NCBI RefSeq assembly: GCF_013363755.1
Contig: NZ_CP054840.1
Coordinates: forward strand, 3,938,001 to 4,002,000
DNA from: Comamonas antarctica
Lineage (GTDB): Bacteria; Pseudomonadota; Gammaproteobacteria; Burkholderiales; Burkholderiaceae_C
Length of the DNA: 64,000 nucleotides
Direction of reading: 5' to 3'
Position numbers and translations under genes: made by a program. Of the stretch, positions 52,256 through 61,646 are shown one piece after another; positions within the stretch are counted from its first letter, which is position 1; each line of letters opens with the position of its first letter. The notes under the pieces are model-generated. The model had not been told where the DNA came from, did no database searches, and was given only the letters and a program-made list of their open reading frames with translations.

Positions 52256-52932
52256 GGGGCTCGCCGCCGCGCCCGGGCGAGATCTCGCTGGCGCACCATG
52301 GCGTGCTGTTTCTCGACGAGTTCCCGGAGTTCAGCCGCGCCGCGCTCGAGGCGCTGCGCGAGCCGCTCGAGACCGGCCGCATCACCATTGCGCGCGCCGC
52401 GCAGCGCGCCGAATTTCCGGCACGCTTCCAGCTGATCGCCGCGATGAACCCCTGCCCCTGCGGCTTCTGGGGCTCGGCGCAGCAGCGCTGCCGCTGCACG
52501 CCCGACCAGGTGGCGCGCTACCAGCGCAAGCTCAGCGGGCCGCTGCTCGACCGCATCGACCTGCATGTCGAAGTGCCGGCGCTGCCCGCGGCGCAGTTGC
52601 TGGCCGCCAGCCGCGCCGATGCGACCCAGGCAGAGTCGACGGCCCAGATCCGCGCCCGCGTGGTGCGCGCGCATGCGCTGGCGTGCGAACGCCAGGGCAT
52701 CCCCAACCAGGGCCTGCAGGGCCCGGCCATCGACCGCCACCTGCAGCTCGCGCCCGCGGCCAAGACGCTGGTGCAATCGGCGGCCGCGCGCCTGGGCTGG
52801 TCGGGCCGCAGCCTGCACCGCGTGCTCAAGGTGGCGCGCACCATTGCCGATCTTGCCGACAGCGCGCACACCGAGACGCCGCATGTGGCCGAGGCAGTGC
52901 AGTACCGGCGCGCGCTGCTGGCGCCGCAGTAG
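52256..52932 (+). pseudogene. comM: comM, 3' part
   Basis: Starts with the second GGGGC copy and continues at 52261 with SPPRPGEISLAHHGVLFLDE, the Walker B region, then PARFQLIAAMNPCPCGFWGS, the ChlI-C domain and a stop at 52932. No start codon or promoter is evident at its beginning. From 52933 to 53200 only the repeat cluster is seen. Confidence 0.92.
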
Positions 52933-53010
52933 CCGCATTAGCCGCATTAGCCGGCTTCGCGCTTCGATTTCCTTCGATCGCCGCCAGCCGGGCGGTGGCG
53001 GAAACTCCCA

Positions 53011-53118
53011 CCCTTCGACAGGCTCAGGGCGAACGGTGGGGTCGACAGGCTCAGGACGAACGGGAGGTCGGCAGGGCCAGGACGGACGGGGGTCGACAGA
53101 CTCAGCGTGAACGGTGGG
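53011..53118 (+). repeat. Four diverging tandem units of the REP-like family
   Basis: TTCGACAGGCTCAGGGCGAACGG-type units beginning near 53013, 53042, 53068 and 53092, spaced about 25-30 bp and increasingly degenerate (third unit GTCGGCAGGGCCAGGACGGACGG). They fill the space between comM and the MarR gene. Confidence 0.75.
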
Positions 53119-53200
53119 CGCATCGACAGGTCACGCAGGTAGGCCACGCCCGGTGGAAACCAGCTATTGCGCGCTTGCCCTGGCGCGGCACAATCGCCGC

Positions 53201-53674
53201 ATGCCAAGCGCCAAAACCCTTTCTCCCGCGGTAGCGATCGACATCGTGGATGCCGTCAACACCGACTTCCTGCGCACGCTGGTCGGCTACAACGCGCGGC
53301 GTGCATCGCTGTCGATCATCGAGGTCTTCACCGAGCGCATGGCGGTCTACGGGCTCAAGGTCGTGGATTTCTCGCTGCTCAACCTGGTGGCGCACAACGC
53401 CGGCATCACCTCGCGCCAGGTCTGCGCCAGCCTCAACATCCTGCCGCCGAACCTGGTGAGCCTGGTGGGCGTGCTGGAAAAGCGCAGCCTGCTGGTGCGC
53501 CGCCCCCATCCCTACGATGGGCGTGCCATGGGCCTGTACCTGACCGAGGAAGGCCAGGCGCTGAACGCGCAGGCCGAGCAGACCGTCAGTGCGCTCGAGA
53601 TCGACGCCACCGACCGGCTCACGGCGCAGGAACGCAAGACGCTGATCCGGCTGCTGCAGAAAATCTACGACTGA
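53201..53674 (+). CDS. MarR family regulator of the hydroxycinnamate cluster
   Basis: A 157-residue winged-helix protein: GITSRQVCASLNILPPNLVS (recognition region near residues 68-87) and wing KRSLLVRRPHPYDGRAMGLY. It stands directly before the crotonase/feruloyl-CoA synthase operon, with a perfect palindrome at 53723-53741. MarR proteins in this position (FerR, HcaR, CouR types) sense hydroxycinnamoyl-CoA thioesters; the same is inferred here. The start at 53201 removes an upstream extension that overlaps the repeats. Confidence 0.9.
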   Translation: MPSAKTLSPAVAIDIVDAVNTDFLRTLVGYNARRASLSIIEVFTERMAVYGLKVVDFSLLNLVAHNAGITSRQVCASLNILPPNLVSLVGVLEKRSLLVRRPHPYDGRAMGLYLTEEGQALNAQAEQTVSALEIDATDRLTAQERKTLIRLLQKIYD

Positions 53675-53722
53675 CCCGGCGCGGGTATATCCCAGGTCCA
53701 AAGCTGCTTTTCTCGCTTGATA

Positions 53723-53741
53723 TGGTTATGAAAGATAACCA
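53723..53741. promoter_or_regulatory. Palindromic MarR-type operator before the feruloyl-CoA cluster
   Basis: TGGTTAT-GAAAG-ATAACCA, perfect seven-base arms, 24 bp before the crotonase ATG. It sits in the core promoter zone, fitting repression until a CoA-ester inducer binds. Confidence 0.8.
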
Positions 53742-53764
53742 AAATCAAACGCCAGGAGAGCCCC

Positions 53765-54547
53765 ATGACCCACCCTGACATCCATTTCGAGCTGCGTGGC
53801 GACGCGCAGGAGATTGCCGTGATCCGGCTGGCGCGCGACGCCAAGCGCAATGCGCTGAGCGACGGCCTGATCCTGGCCTTGCGCGATATCTTCGAGACCC
53901 TGCCGGCCAGCGTGCGCGCCGCGGTGATCGATGGCGAAGGCCCGCATTTCTGCGCCGGGCTGGATCTTGCCGAGCTGCAGGAGCGCGATGCGGCCCAGGG
54001 CCTGCACCATTCGCGCATGTGGCATGCGGCGCTCGAGCGCGTGCAGTTCGGGCCGGTGCCGGTGATTGCGGCGCTGCATGGCGCCGTGGTCGGCGGCGGC
54101 CTGGAACTTGCCAGCGCCTGCCATATCCGCGTCGCCGATGCCACGACCTTCTATGCACTGCCCGAGGGCTCGCGCGGCATCTTCGTCGGCGGCGGCGGCT
54201 CGGTGCGCATCCCGAAGCTGATCGGCGCGGCGCGCATGGCCGACATGATGCTCACCGGCCGTGTCTATGACGCGCAGGAGGGCGAGCGCATCGGCATGGC
54301 GCAGTACCTGGTGCCCGAAGGCCAGGCCTTCGACAAGGCCTGCGCGCTCGCTCTGCGCGTGGCGCAGAACGCGCCGCTGACCAATTACGCGCTGGTCCAG
54401 GCGCTGCCGCGCATCGCCGAGCAGCCCGCGGACCAGGGCTATTTCACCGAGGCCATGATGGCCGCGATCGCGCAGAGCGCGCCCGAGGCCAAGCAGCGCC
54501 TGGGCGACTTTCTCGCGGGCCACGCAGCCAAGGTCGGCAAGTCTTGA
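53765..54547 (+). CDS. Enoyl-CoA hydratase/isomerase family protein (crotonase)
   Basis: A 260-residue crotonase: RDAKRNALSDGLILALRDI near 25, oxyanion-hole segments HFCAGLDLAELQ and GAVVGGGLELASACHIRVAD, and GIFVGGGGSVRIPKLIGAAR near 140. It lacks the signature of the hydratase-lyase Ech (WGIPPGN context) and so is more likely a hydratase feeding the SDR dehydrogenase downstream. The gap to the feruloyl-CoA synthase is 9 bp. Confidence 0.9.
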   Translation: MTHPDIHFELRGDAQEIAVIRLARDAKRNALSDGLILALRDIFETLPASVRAAVIDGEGPHFCAGLDLAELQERDAAQGLHHSRMWHAALERVQFGPVPVIAALHGAVVGGGLELASACHIRVADATTFYALPEGSRGIFVGGGGSVRIPKLIGAARMADMMLTGRVYDAQEGERIGMAQYLVPEGQAFDKACALALRVAQNAPLTNYALVQALPRIAEQPADQGYFTEAMMAAIAQSAPEAKQRLGDFLAGHAAKVGKS

Positions 54548-54556
54548 GGAGGCGCC

Positions 54557-56440
54557 ATGTCCGCTCTTGCCCTGCCCCGTGAAACCACTGCCGTGCGCTA
54601 CCGTCCCATGGCCTTTGGCGTGACGCGCGTCACGCTGCGCGAAGGTGCGCCAGGCGTGCGCTATCTCGATGCCGAACTGCCGCTGGGCGACTATGCGCTG
54701 CGCGTCACCGACTACCTGCGCCACTGGGCCGCGGCCACGCCCGAAGCCAGCTTTCTCGCGCGCCGCCGCCGGCGCCCCGACGGCAGCAGCGGCGAATGGC
54801 AGCATCTGCGCTATGGCGAAGCGCTGGCGGCCGCGCGCCGCATCGGCCAGGCGCTGCTCGATCGCGGCCTCGATGCCGAGCGCCCCGTACTGATCCTGAG
54901 CGAGAACAGCCTTGAACACGGCTTGATGGCGCTGGGTTGCATGTATGCGGGCGTGCCCTATTGCCCGGTGTCGACGGCCTATGCCACGGCGAGCCAGGAT
55001 TTCGCCAAGCTGCAGCATGTGCTGCAGACGCTCACGCCGGGCCTGGTGCTGGCGGCCGACGGCGCGCGCTTCGGCGCGGCCATTGCAGCGACCGTGCCGC
55101 GCGATGTCGAAGTGGTGCTGGTCGAAGGACGGCTCGAAGGCCGCGAAACCACGGCATTTGCGCAGCTGCTGGCCACCGAGGCCACGCCGGCCATCGATGC
55201 CGCGATGCAGGCCACGGGCCCCGACACCATCGTCAAGTTCCTGTTCACCTCGGGCTCGACCAAGCTGCCCAAGTCGGTGATCAACACCCAGCGCATGTGG
55301 TGCGCGAACCTGCAGCAGATCACGCTGTCGCTGCCGGCGCTGGCCGAGGCGCCGCCGGTGCTGGTCGACTGGCTGCCGTGGAACCACACCTTTGGCGGCA
55401 ACCACAATGTCGGCCTGGTGCTGCAGCATGGCGGCACGCTCTACATCGACGACGGCAAGCCCACGCCGGCGCTGATGTACGAGACGCTGCGCAACCTGCG
55501 CGAGATCGCGCCCACGGTGTACTTCAACGTGCCCACGGGCTTCGAGCAGATCGCGCATGCGCTGCAGACCGATGCGCAGCTGCGCGCGACGCTGCTGTCG
55601 CGCGTGCGCTTTTTCTTCTACTCGGGCGCGGGCCTGGCGCAGCCGGTGTGGGACAGCCTGCATGCGACGCAGGAAGCCGCGCTGGGCGAACGCATCATCA
55701 TGGCCACGGGCCTGGGCATGACCGAGTCGGCGCCGTCGGCGCTGTTCGTCAACAGCCACGACGTCACGGCCGGCGACATCGGCAGCCCGGTGCCGGGCAC
55801 GACGGTGAAGCTGGTCGAGACCGAGGGCAAGACCGAGGTGCGCTACCGCGGCCCCAACATCACGCCCGGCTACTGGCGCAATGCCGAGGCCACGCGCGCC
55901 GCGTTCGACGACGAAGGCTTTCTGTGCACCGGCGACGCGGTGCGCTGGATCGATCCGGACAACCTGCACCGCGGCCTGCGCTTCGACGGCCGCATCGCCG
56001 AGGATTTCAAGCTGGCCACGGGCACCTTCGTGAGCGTCGGGCCGCTGCGCGCCAGGGTGCTGGCCGCGGGCGCGCCCTATCTGCAGGACGTGGTCGTCAC
56101 CGGCCTGAACCGCAACGAAGTCGGGCTGCTGATGTTTGCCGCGCCGCGCTGCCGCGAACTGAGCGGGCTGGGCGCCGACGCGCCCTGGGCCGAGGTGCTG
56201 GCCAGCGCCGGCGTGCGCGGGCAGATGCAGTCCCTGCTCGATCAGCTCGCGCGCCAGGCGACCGGCAGCGCCAGCCGCGTGGCGCGCGCGCTGCTGCTGG
56301 CCGAGCCACCGTCGCTGGACCGCGGCGAGATCACCGACAAGGGTTCAGTCAACCAGCGCGCGGTGCTGAGCCACCGCGCGGCGGTCGTCGACGCGCTGCA
56401 TGAGGGCAGCGCCGGCGGCATTCTTTTCCCGCAAACCTGA
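54557..56440 (+). CDS. fcs: Feruloyl-CoA synthase
   Basis: A 627-residue acyl-activating enzyme that ligates ferulate or related hydroxycinnamates to CoA using ATP. AMP-binding motifs are LFTSGSTKLPKSVINT near 228-243, the family-specific VDWLPWNHTFGGNHNVGLV near 275, TGLGMTESAPSALF near 388 and GDAVRWIDPDN near 455. The distal GEITDKGSVNQRAVL ends the C-terminal domain. It is in one operon with the crotonase and the SDR enzyme. Confidence 0.92.
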   Translation: MSALALPRETTAVRYRPMAFGVTRVTLREGAPGVRYLDAELPLGDYALRVTDYLRHWAAATPEASFLARRRRRPDGSSGEWQHLRYGEALAAARRIGQALLDRGLDAERPVLILSENSLEHGLMALGCMYAGVPYCPVSTAYATASQDFAKLQHVLQTLTPGLVLAADGARFGAAIAATVPRDVEVVLVEGRLEGRETTAFAQLLATEATPAIDAAMQATGPDTIVKFLFTSGSTKLPKSVINTQRMWCANLQQITLSLPALAEAPPVLVDWLPWNHTFGGNHNVGLVLQHGGTLYIDDGKPTPALMYETLRNLREIAPTVYFNVPTGFEQIAHALQTDAQLRATLLSRVRFFFYSGAGLAQPVWDSLHATQEAALGERIIMATGLGMTESAPSALFVNSHDVTAGDIGSPVPGTTVKLVETEGKTEVRYRGPNITPGYWRNAEATRAAFDDEGFLCTGDAVRWIDPDNLHRGLRFDGRIAEDFKLATGTFVSVGPLRARVLAAGAPYLQDVVVTGLNRNEVGLLMFAAPRCRELSGLGADAPWAEVLASAGVRGQMQSLLDQLARQATGSASRVARALLLAEPPSLDRGEITDKGSVNQRAVLSHRAAVVDALHEGSAGGILFPQT

Positions 56441-56452
56441 GGCAAGCACAGC

Positions 56453-57238
56453 ATGCAGATCCAAGGACATACCGCACTCGTCACCGGCGGCGCTTCGGGC
56501 CTGGGCGAAGCCACGGCACGCGAACTCGCGCGCCTGGGCGCCAAGGTCGCGATTCTCGACCGCAACCTCGAAGCCGCCGAACGCGTGGCCGCCGGGATCA
56601 ACGCCGCGCATGGCAGCGGCCGCGCCCTCGCCTGCGCCTGCGACATCACAGACACCGCCAGCGTCACGGCCGCGCTGGCCGTGGCCGAGGCGGCGCTGGG
56701 CGCGGCGCGCATGCTCATGAACGTGGCCGGCATCGGCAGCGCCAAGCGCATCGTGCAGCGCGACGGCAGCGCCGCGCCGCTCGAGGATTTCACGCGCGTG
56801 ATCAATGTCAACCTGATCGGCGCCTACAACGTGAGCCGGCTGTTTGCCGCGGCCTGCGCCAGGCTCGCGCCGCTGGACGGCGGCGAACGCGGGGTGATGC
56901 TGTTCACGGCCTCGGTCGCGGCCTTCGACGGCCAGGTGGGCCAGCAGGCCTACAGCGCCTCCAAGGCCGGACTGGCGGGCATGACGCTGCCCATGGCGCG
57001 CGATCTGGCGCAGCACGGCATCCGTGTCTGCACCATCGCGCCCGGGCTGTTCGCCACGCCGCTGATGCAGGAGTTGCCCGAAAGCGTGCAGCAGTCGCTG
57101 GCGGCGAGCATTCCGTTCCCGCCACGCCTGGGCAAGCCCGAGGAGTTCGCGCAGCTCGCCACCCAGGTCGTGACCAACGGCCACCTGAATGGAGAAGTGA
57201 TACGCCTCGATGGCGCGCTGCGCATGGCGCCGCGCTGA
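56453..57238 (+). CDS. SDR-type 3-hydroxyacyl-CoA dehydrogenase
   Basis: A 261-residue short-chain dehydrogenase: [20 protein letters not shown] near 10-30, Asn in NVAGIG, Ser in [11 protein letters not shown] and catalytic YSASKAG. The closest type is the HSD17B10-like 3-hydroxyacyl-CoA dehydrogenase ([25 protein letters not shown]). With fcs and a hydratase it would oxidise the 3-hydroxyacyl-CoA, i.e. a beta-oxidative, CoA-dependent side-chain cleavage; the thiolase is not in the window. Confidence 0.9.
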   Translation: MQIQGHTALVTGGASGLGEATARELARLGAKVAILDRNLEAAERVAAGINAAHGSGRALACACDITDTASVTAALAVAEAALGAARMLMNVAGIGSAKRIVQRDGSAAPLEDFTRVINVNLIGAYNVSRLFAAACARLAPLDGGERGVMLFTASVAAFDGQVGQQAYSASKAGLAGMTLPMARDLAQHGIRVCTIAPGLFATPLMQELPESVQQSLAASIPFPPRLGKPEEFAQLATQVVTNGHLNGEVIRLDGALRMAPR

Positions 57239-57282
57239 GCCCCCGTTCCCGCCCGTCAATGACAAGCACAAGAGGAGACAAC

Positions 57283-58272
57283 ATGACGACACGACGCGAG
57301 TTCATCCACACCCTGGGCGCCGGCGCGGCGCTGGCCGCGCTGCAGCCGCTGGCGGCGCAGGCCCAGGCCGTGGAGCAGGTGAAGATCTACTACGGCTTTC
57401 CCGCGGGCAGCGCGGGCGACAACGTGGCGCGGCGCGTGGGCGAGAAGCTCGCGGGCACGGCCTATTCGCGGCATGCCGGCATCGTCGAGAACAAGCCCGG
57501 CGCGGGCGGGCGCATTGCGCTGGAGACGCTGAAAACCGCGCCGGCCGACGGCTCGGTGCTGGCGCTGGCCCAGGTCTCGGCGCTCGCCAACTACCCGCAC
57601 ATCTACAGCAAGCTGAACTACAGCGCGCAGGACTTCGCGCCGGTATCGATCGGCGCGATCATGCACCACGGCCTGGCCGTCGGGCCGCTGGTGCCGGCCG
57701 GCGTCAAGAGCGTCAAGGACTATCTGGCCTGGGCCAAGGCGCACCCCGATCTGGCCAACTACGGCTCGCCCGGCGCGGGCACCACACCGCACTTCCTCGG
57801 CGCGCTGCTGGGCATCAACAGCGGCGTGGCGCTCAAGCATGTGCCCTACCGCGGCACCGTGCCGGCCGTGACCGATACCGTGGCCGGGCAGATCGCCTCG
57901 GTGGTCGGCCCCTGCGGCGACTTCCTCGCCAACGCCAAGGCCGGCAAGATGCGCATTCTCGCCACCTCGGGCCCGCAGCGCTTCCCCTCGCTGCCCGACG
58001 TGCCGACGTTTGCCGAAGCCGGCTTCCCCGAACTCACGACCGAGGAATGGTTCGGCTTCTACGCGCCCGCCAAGACGCCGGCCAGGGTGCTGGCCGAAGC
58101 CAATGCCGCGATCAACGCCGCGCTCAAGGAAAAGAGCGTGACCGACAGCCTGGCCATCATGGGCTTGATCCCGCACGGCACCACGGCGGCCGAGATGGAG
58201 CGCTGGCAGAAGGCGGAATATGCGCACTGGGGGCCGATCATCAAGAAGATCGGCTTCACCGCCGATTCCTGA
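57283..58272 (+). CDS. Bug-family (TctC-like) periplasmic solute-binding protein 5
   Basis: A 329-residue receptor with a twin-arginine-like signal (TTRREFIHTLGAGAALAAL), then QVKIYYGFPAGSAGDNVARR and NKPGAGGRIA. The usual YPxKPI start is replaced by VEQVKIYYGFP. It is the last gene of the hydroxycinnamate operon and may capture an aromatic acid. AGGAGA precedes the ATG at 57283; an earlier in-frame ATG (57259) is less well placed. Confidence 0.9.
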   Translation: MTTRREFIHTLGAGAALAALQPLAAQAQAVEQVKIYYGFPAGSAGDNVARRVGEKLAGTAYSRHAGIVENKPGAGGRIALETLKTAPADGSVLALAQVSALANYPHIYSKLNYSAQDFAPVSIGAIMHHGLAVGPLVPAGVKSVKDYLAWAKAHPDLANYGSPGAGTTPHFLGALLGINSGVALKHVPYRGTVPAVTDTVAGQIASVVGPCGDFLANAKAGKMRILATSGPQRFPSLPDVPTFAEAGFPELTTEEWFGFYAPAKTPARVLAEANAAINAALKEKSVTDSLAIMGLIPHGTTAAEMERWQKAEYAHWGPIIKKIGFTADS

Positions 58273-58290
58273 GGCCCCGAATGCCGTGCG

Positions 58291-60252
58291 TTACTGCACG
58301 CGCAGGCCCATGCCGCCGGCCTCATAGACCGGGCTGGCGTTCACGCCCGCGGGCAGCTCGATGCGGCCGAACCGGCCCAGCAGCGCGCCGGCCTGGATCA
58401 CCGGGATGACCTGGCCCGCGCTGGTGCCGGCGCCGAAGTGCACGCGAAGCAGGCTGCCCGTGCCCAGCGTGGCCTTGCCGGCGACCTGCAGCGCCGCGGC
58501 GTTGCCGGCCGTGACTTCAAGCACCGCGTCGCCGGCCTGGGTGAAGTCGGCGCCGGCCTTGGCGGCGGTGCCCGCGGCGATCTTCAAGGTGCCCGTGCCA
58601 TCGAGATGGACCACACCCTGTCCCAGCGCGCCGGCGCTGGCGGCCACCAGCGTGCCGGCCTGGACCTGGGTGCCGCCGCTGTAGGCATTGCTGCCGGCCA
58701 GTGTCAGGCTGCCCGTGCCCAGCTTGGTCAGCTTGCCCGCGCCGCCAATGGCATTGCGCCAGGTGTCGGCCGCGTGGAAGCCGCCGCGGCTCGCGTCCAT
58801 GGTCACGGCCACGTCGCCGTTGAAGGCGCCAAAGCCGTCGGCCGCGGCAAACAGGTTCAGGCGGCCGAAGCCTTCGGCGTCATCCATGGCCGGATAGCCC
58901 GACGCAATGGCCGTGGTCTTGAGCACCACGCGGCGCTGCTCGGGGCTCAGATAGGGCAGGCGCGTCTCCAGCAGCACTTCGGCGCCCTTGGGCACCACGG
59001 CGGCCTTGCCGGCGGCACCGGTCTGCGCGAAGTCAAAGGTCAGGCGGTGGCGGTAGCTGGCCGCGGCCGCGGCGTGGTCGATACCCGGCACCTGCGCCGC
59101 GGCGAGGAATTCGGCGTCCGTCTTCGCGCTGGCTTCGGCGCGCAGCGCCTGCTGCGCCTGCGCGTAGGCGGCAGCGCGCGACTCGGGCGTGGCGGCGTAG
59201 ATATTGCCCAGCGCCGAAGCCTGGCCCAGCACGCGGCCGCCCATCACGTCCAGCGGCGAGTGCATGCCGGCGACGATGCGGTTCTCGCCCAGCTCCAGCC
59301 CGCGCGCCAGCATTTCCTGGAAGCGCTCGGGCACCACGTAGGCCATGGCAATCGCATTGCGCACCGATTCGGCCGTGTGGCCGCTGGGAAAGCCGCCATC
59401 GGTGGCGGGCGTGCCGCTGCGCGCGGGCAGCAGCGTCGGCTGGACCACCACGCCGTTGCTCCAGCGCCAGGGCCGCGCGTACTTGTAGAAGCGCTTAGCG
59501 GGCTCGGTCGAGGCGTTGCTGCCCATGCTCTGCACGAAGGCAATCACCTGGCCGAACTCGGGGTTGGCCGCGCCGGCCACGCCGGTGTTGTTGCCGCCGT
59601 CGTTGTAGACCTGGGTGCTCGCATCCGTGGGGATGTCGTTGATGGTCGTGGTCTGGCGCGCCAGCTTGCGCCAGGCGCCGGTGAACGGGCCCATGCCGTC
59701 GGTCACGCTGTAGTTCTTGCCGCGGCGGTCGTCGTAGTAGGCGGCAATCGCCTGCTCGGCCGTGCGCTGCACGGTGATGCGCGTCGAGAAGGCGATGTTT
59801 TCCGCGTGCGCGACGGCGTTCACCACCGTGCCGTCGGGCGATGTGCCGGGCACGCCGCTCCAGGCCGAAGCGGTCACGGCGGGGCAGCCATTGGCGGCCG
59901 CGAGGTTCACGCCGGCATCGACGATCTGCGTGCTGGGGGTCCAGATGTCGAGAAAGCCGGAGAGCACGCGCACGCCCGCATTCGTCGCCACGCCGACCAT
60001 GCAGGGGTTGTCGCGCTGGTTGGTGTGGGCGTAGTCGACGAAGGCCGGCACGTCGGGCAGGGGAGCACTGTCGGTATAGCCCAGGCCCGCGGGCGCGGCG
60101 GGGATCACCACGGGCGCGGTCTCGACGACGTCTTCGGCCACCGGGGCGTTGTCGCCACCGCAGGCGGAAAGGGCAAGAAGCGTGGCCAGCACGGACGCGC
60201 GCAGGGTCCAGACGGCAGGCGCCGCGGCGCCGGAGAAGCTGCTGTGAAGCAT
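58291..60252 (-). CDS. Secreted class A acid phosphatase-like (PAP2) lipoprotein with an autotransporter-type beta repeat
   Basis: A 653-residue envelope protein. The signal peptide ends in a lipobox LSAC (Cys31). The PAP2 phosphatase motifs are complete: K-x6-RP (Lys253 to Pro261), PSGH (289-292) and R-x5-H-x3-D (Arg325, His331, Asp335). The C-terminal part (about 490-640) contains an autotransporter-associated beta-strand repeat (GGAGKLTKLGTGSLTLAGSN, SGGTQVQAGTLVA). No membrane beta-barrel follows, so it is not an autotransporter in itself. It probably removes phosphate from organic phosphates at the cell surface. Confidence 0.88.
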   Translation of the reverse strand: MLHSSFSGAAAPAVWTLRASVLATLLALSACGGDNAPVAEDVVETAPVVIPAAPAGLGYTDSAPLPDVPAFVDYAHTNQRDNPCMVGVATNAGVRVLSGFLDIWTPSTQIVDAGVNLAAANGCPAVTASAWSGVPGTSPDGTVVNAVAHAENIAFSTRITVQRTAEQAIAAYYDDRRGKNYSVTDGMGPFTGAWRKLARQTTTINDIPTDASTQVYNDGGNNTGVAGAANPEFGQVIAFVQSMGSNASTEPAKRFYKYARPWRWSNGVVVQPTLLPARSGTPATDGGFPSGHTAESVRNAIAMAYVVPERFQEMLARGLELGENRIVAGMHSPLDVMGGRVLGQASALGNIYAATPESRAAAYAQAQQALRAEASAKTDAEFLAAAQVPGIDHAAAAASYRHRLTFDFAQTGAAGKAAVVPKGAEVLLETRLPYLSPEQRRVVLKTTAIASGYPAMDDAEGFGRLNLFAAADGFGAFNGDVAVTMDASRGGFHAADTWRNAIGGAGKLTKLGTGSLTLAGSNAYSGGTQVQAGTLVAASAGALGQGVVHLDGTGTLKIAAGTAAKAGADFTQAGDAVLEVTAGNAAALQVAGKATLGTGSLLRVHFGAGTSAGQVIPVIQAGALLGRFGRIELPAGVNASPVYEAGGMGLRVQ

Positions 60253-60428
60253 TTGATAGGGGTCGCTGACGATGGAAGTGCCGCCACCCTAAGGCGCTTG
60301 CATGAAAATTTCATGACGTCCCGTTGGCGCATGTGGGCGCCCAGGCGACAGCCAAGGCTTGCCATTGCGCGCCGGCACGCGCAAGCTTCCACCGCGGCGC
60401 CGTACCGCGCATCATCCAGACCCGCCCT

Positions 60429-61646
60429 GTGATCCAACGCCACGAACTCCCCCTGCTTCTCACCGGCCTGATGGCCACGCTGTGCGGCGTCGGCCTGAGC
60501 CGCATGGCCTTCACCGCGCTGATGCCGGCGCTGGTGCAGGCCCACTGGTTCAGTCCCGACCAGGCGGCCTATCTGGGCGCGGCCACGCTGCTGGGCTATC
60601 TGGTGGGCGCGCTTGGCGCGCATGGGCTCACCGAGCGCTGGAGCGTGCCGCGCGTGCTGCTGGGCAGCTTCATGGCGGTGACGCTGAGCTTTGCGCTGTC
60701 GGCCGTGCCGCAGCCGTTTGCGCTGTTCTTTGCCTGGCGCTGCCTGGCCGGCATGGCTGCGGCGGTGCTGATGGTCATCGGCCCGTCGGCGGCGATGGCG
60801 GCGCTGCCGACGGCACGGCGCGCGGCGCTGGGGCCGGTGCTGTTCGCGGGCGTGGGCATGGGCGCGCTGATGTCGGCCACGCTGGTGCCGGCACTGGTGC
60901 GGCTCGACCTGTTCTGGACCTGGGTGGCGCTGGCGCTGGTGTCGGCGCTGTGCGGCTGGTGGGGCTGGCGCAGCAGCCAGCGGATTCCCGCAGCGGCCGC
61001 GCGGCTGGCCCGGCAGCAGCCCGCGGTGGCGGCGCCGCTGCCCAATGCCGCACCCGGCAAGGCCTGGCTGCTGCCGGTGCTGTGGCTGCTCGCGGCCTAT
61101 GCCTGCGATGCCGCGGGCTTTGTGCCGCATACCGTGTTCTGGGTCGACTATCTCGCGCGCGAACGCCAGCTGGGCACGGCCTTCGGCGCGCTGCAGTGGG
61201 GGCTGTTCGGCCTGGGCGCGCTGCTCGGGCCGATCGCCACGGCCGCCTGCGCCGCGCGCTGGGACTGGCACCGCGCCGTGGTCGGCGGCATGGCGCTCAA
61301 GACCCTCGCCGTCTGCATCCCCGTGGTGCTGCCGTGGGCGCTGCTGCACGGGCCAGCGCCCACGCTGCAGCTGGTTGCCTATGGAGTGTCATCGTTCATC
61401 GTCGGCGCGCTGTCGCCGGGCATGGCCGCACTGACTTCAGGACGCCTGCTGCAGCTGGTCGGGCCGCTCGCGCACAAGCGCATCTGGGGCTATGCGACGG
61501 CAGCGTTCGCGCTGGCCCAGGCGCTGTCGGGCACGGGCATGGCCTGGCTCTACGCGCAGTCGCACATTTACCAGCCGCTGTTCGCGCTGGCCGCGGGCGT
61601 GCTGGCGCTGGGTACGCTGCTGGCCTGGGCCAGCCGCTCGCGCTAG
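60429..61646 (+). CDS. MFS transporter, YbfB/YjiJ type
   Basis: A 405-residue twelve-helix transporter: LLLTGLMATLCGVGLSRMAF (family start), MPALVQAHWFSPDQAAYLGA, and loop VFWVDYLARERQLGTAFGAL. The GTG at 60429 gives the usual family N-terminus; the open frame extends to 60324, but that part is not membrane-like. Substrate unknown. It converges on livF with a 4-bp overlap. Confidence 0.82.
   Translation: MIQRHELPLLLTGLMATLCGVGLSRMAFTALMPALVQAHWFSPDQAAYLGAATLLGYLVGALGAHGLTERWSVPRVLLGSFMAVTLSFALSAVPQPFALFFAWRCLAGMAAAVLMVIGPSAAMAALPTARRAALGPVLFAGVGMGALMSATLVPALVRLDLFWTWVALALVSALCGWWGWRSSQRIPAAAARLARQQPAVAAPLPNAAPGKAWLLPVLWLLAAYACDAAGFVPHTVFWVDYLARERQLGTAFGALQWGLFGLGALLGPIATAACAARWDWHRAVVGGMALKTLAVCIPVVLPWALLHGPAPTLQLVAYGVSSFIVGALSPGMAALTSGRLLQLVGPLAHKRIWGYATAAFALAQALSGTGMAWLYAQSHIYQPLFALAAGVLALGTLLAWASRSR

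Noticed and set aside
58438..60432. 664-codon plus-strand frame opposite the PAP2 phosphatase
   Set aside because: Ala/Gly/Arg/His-rich composition without motifs, opposite a gene with complete phosphatase motifs.
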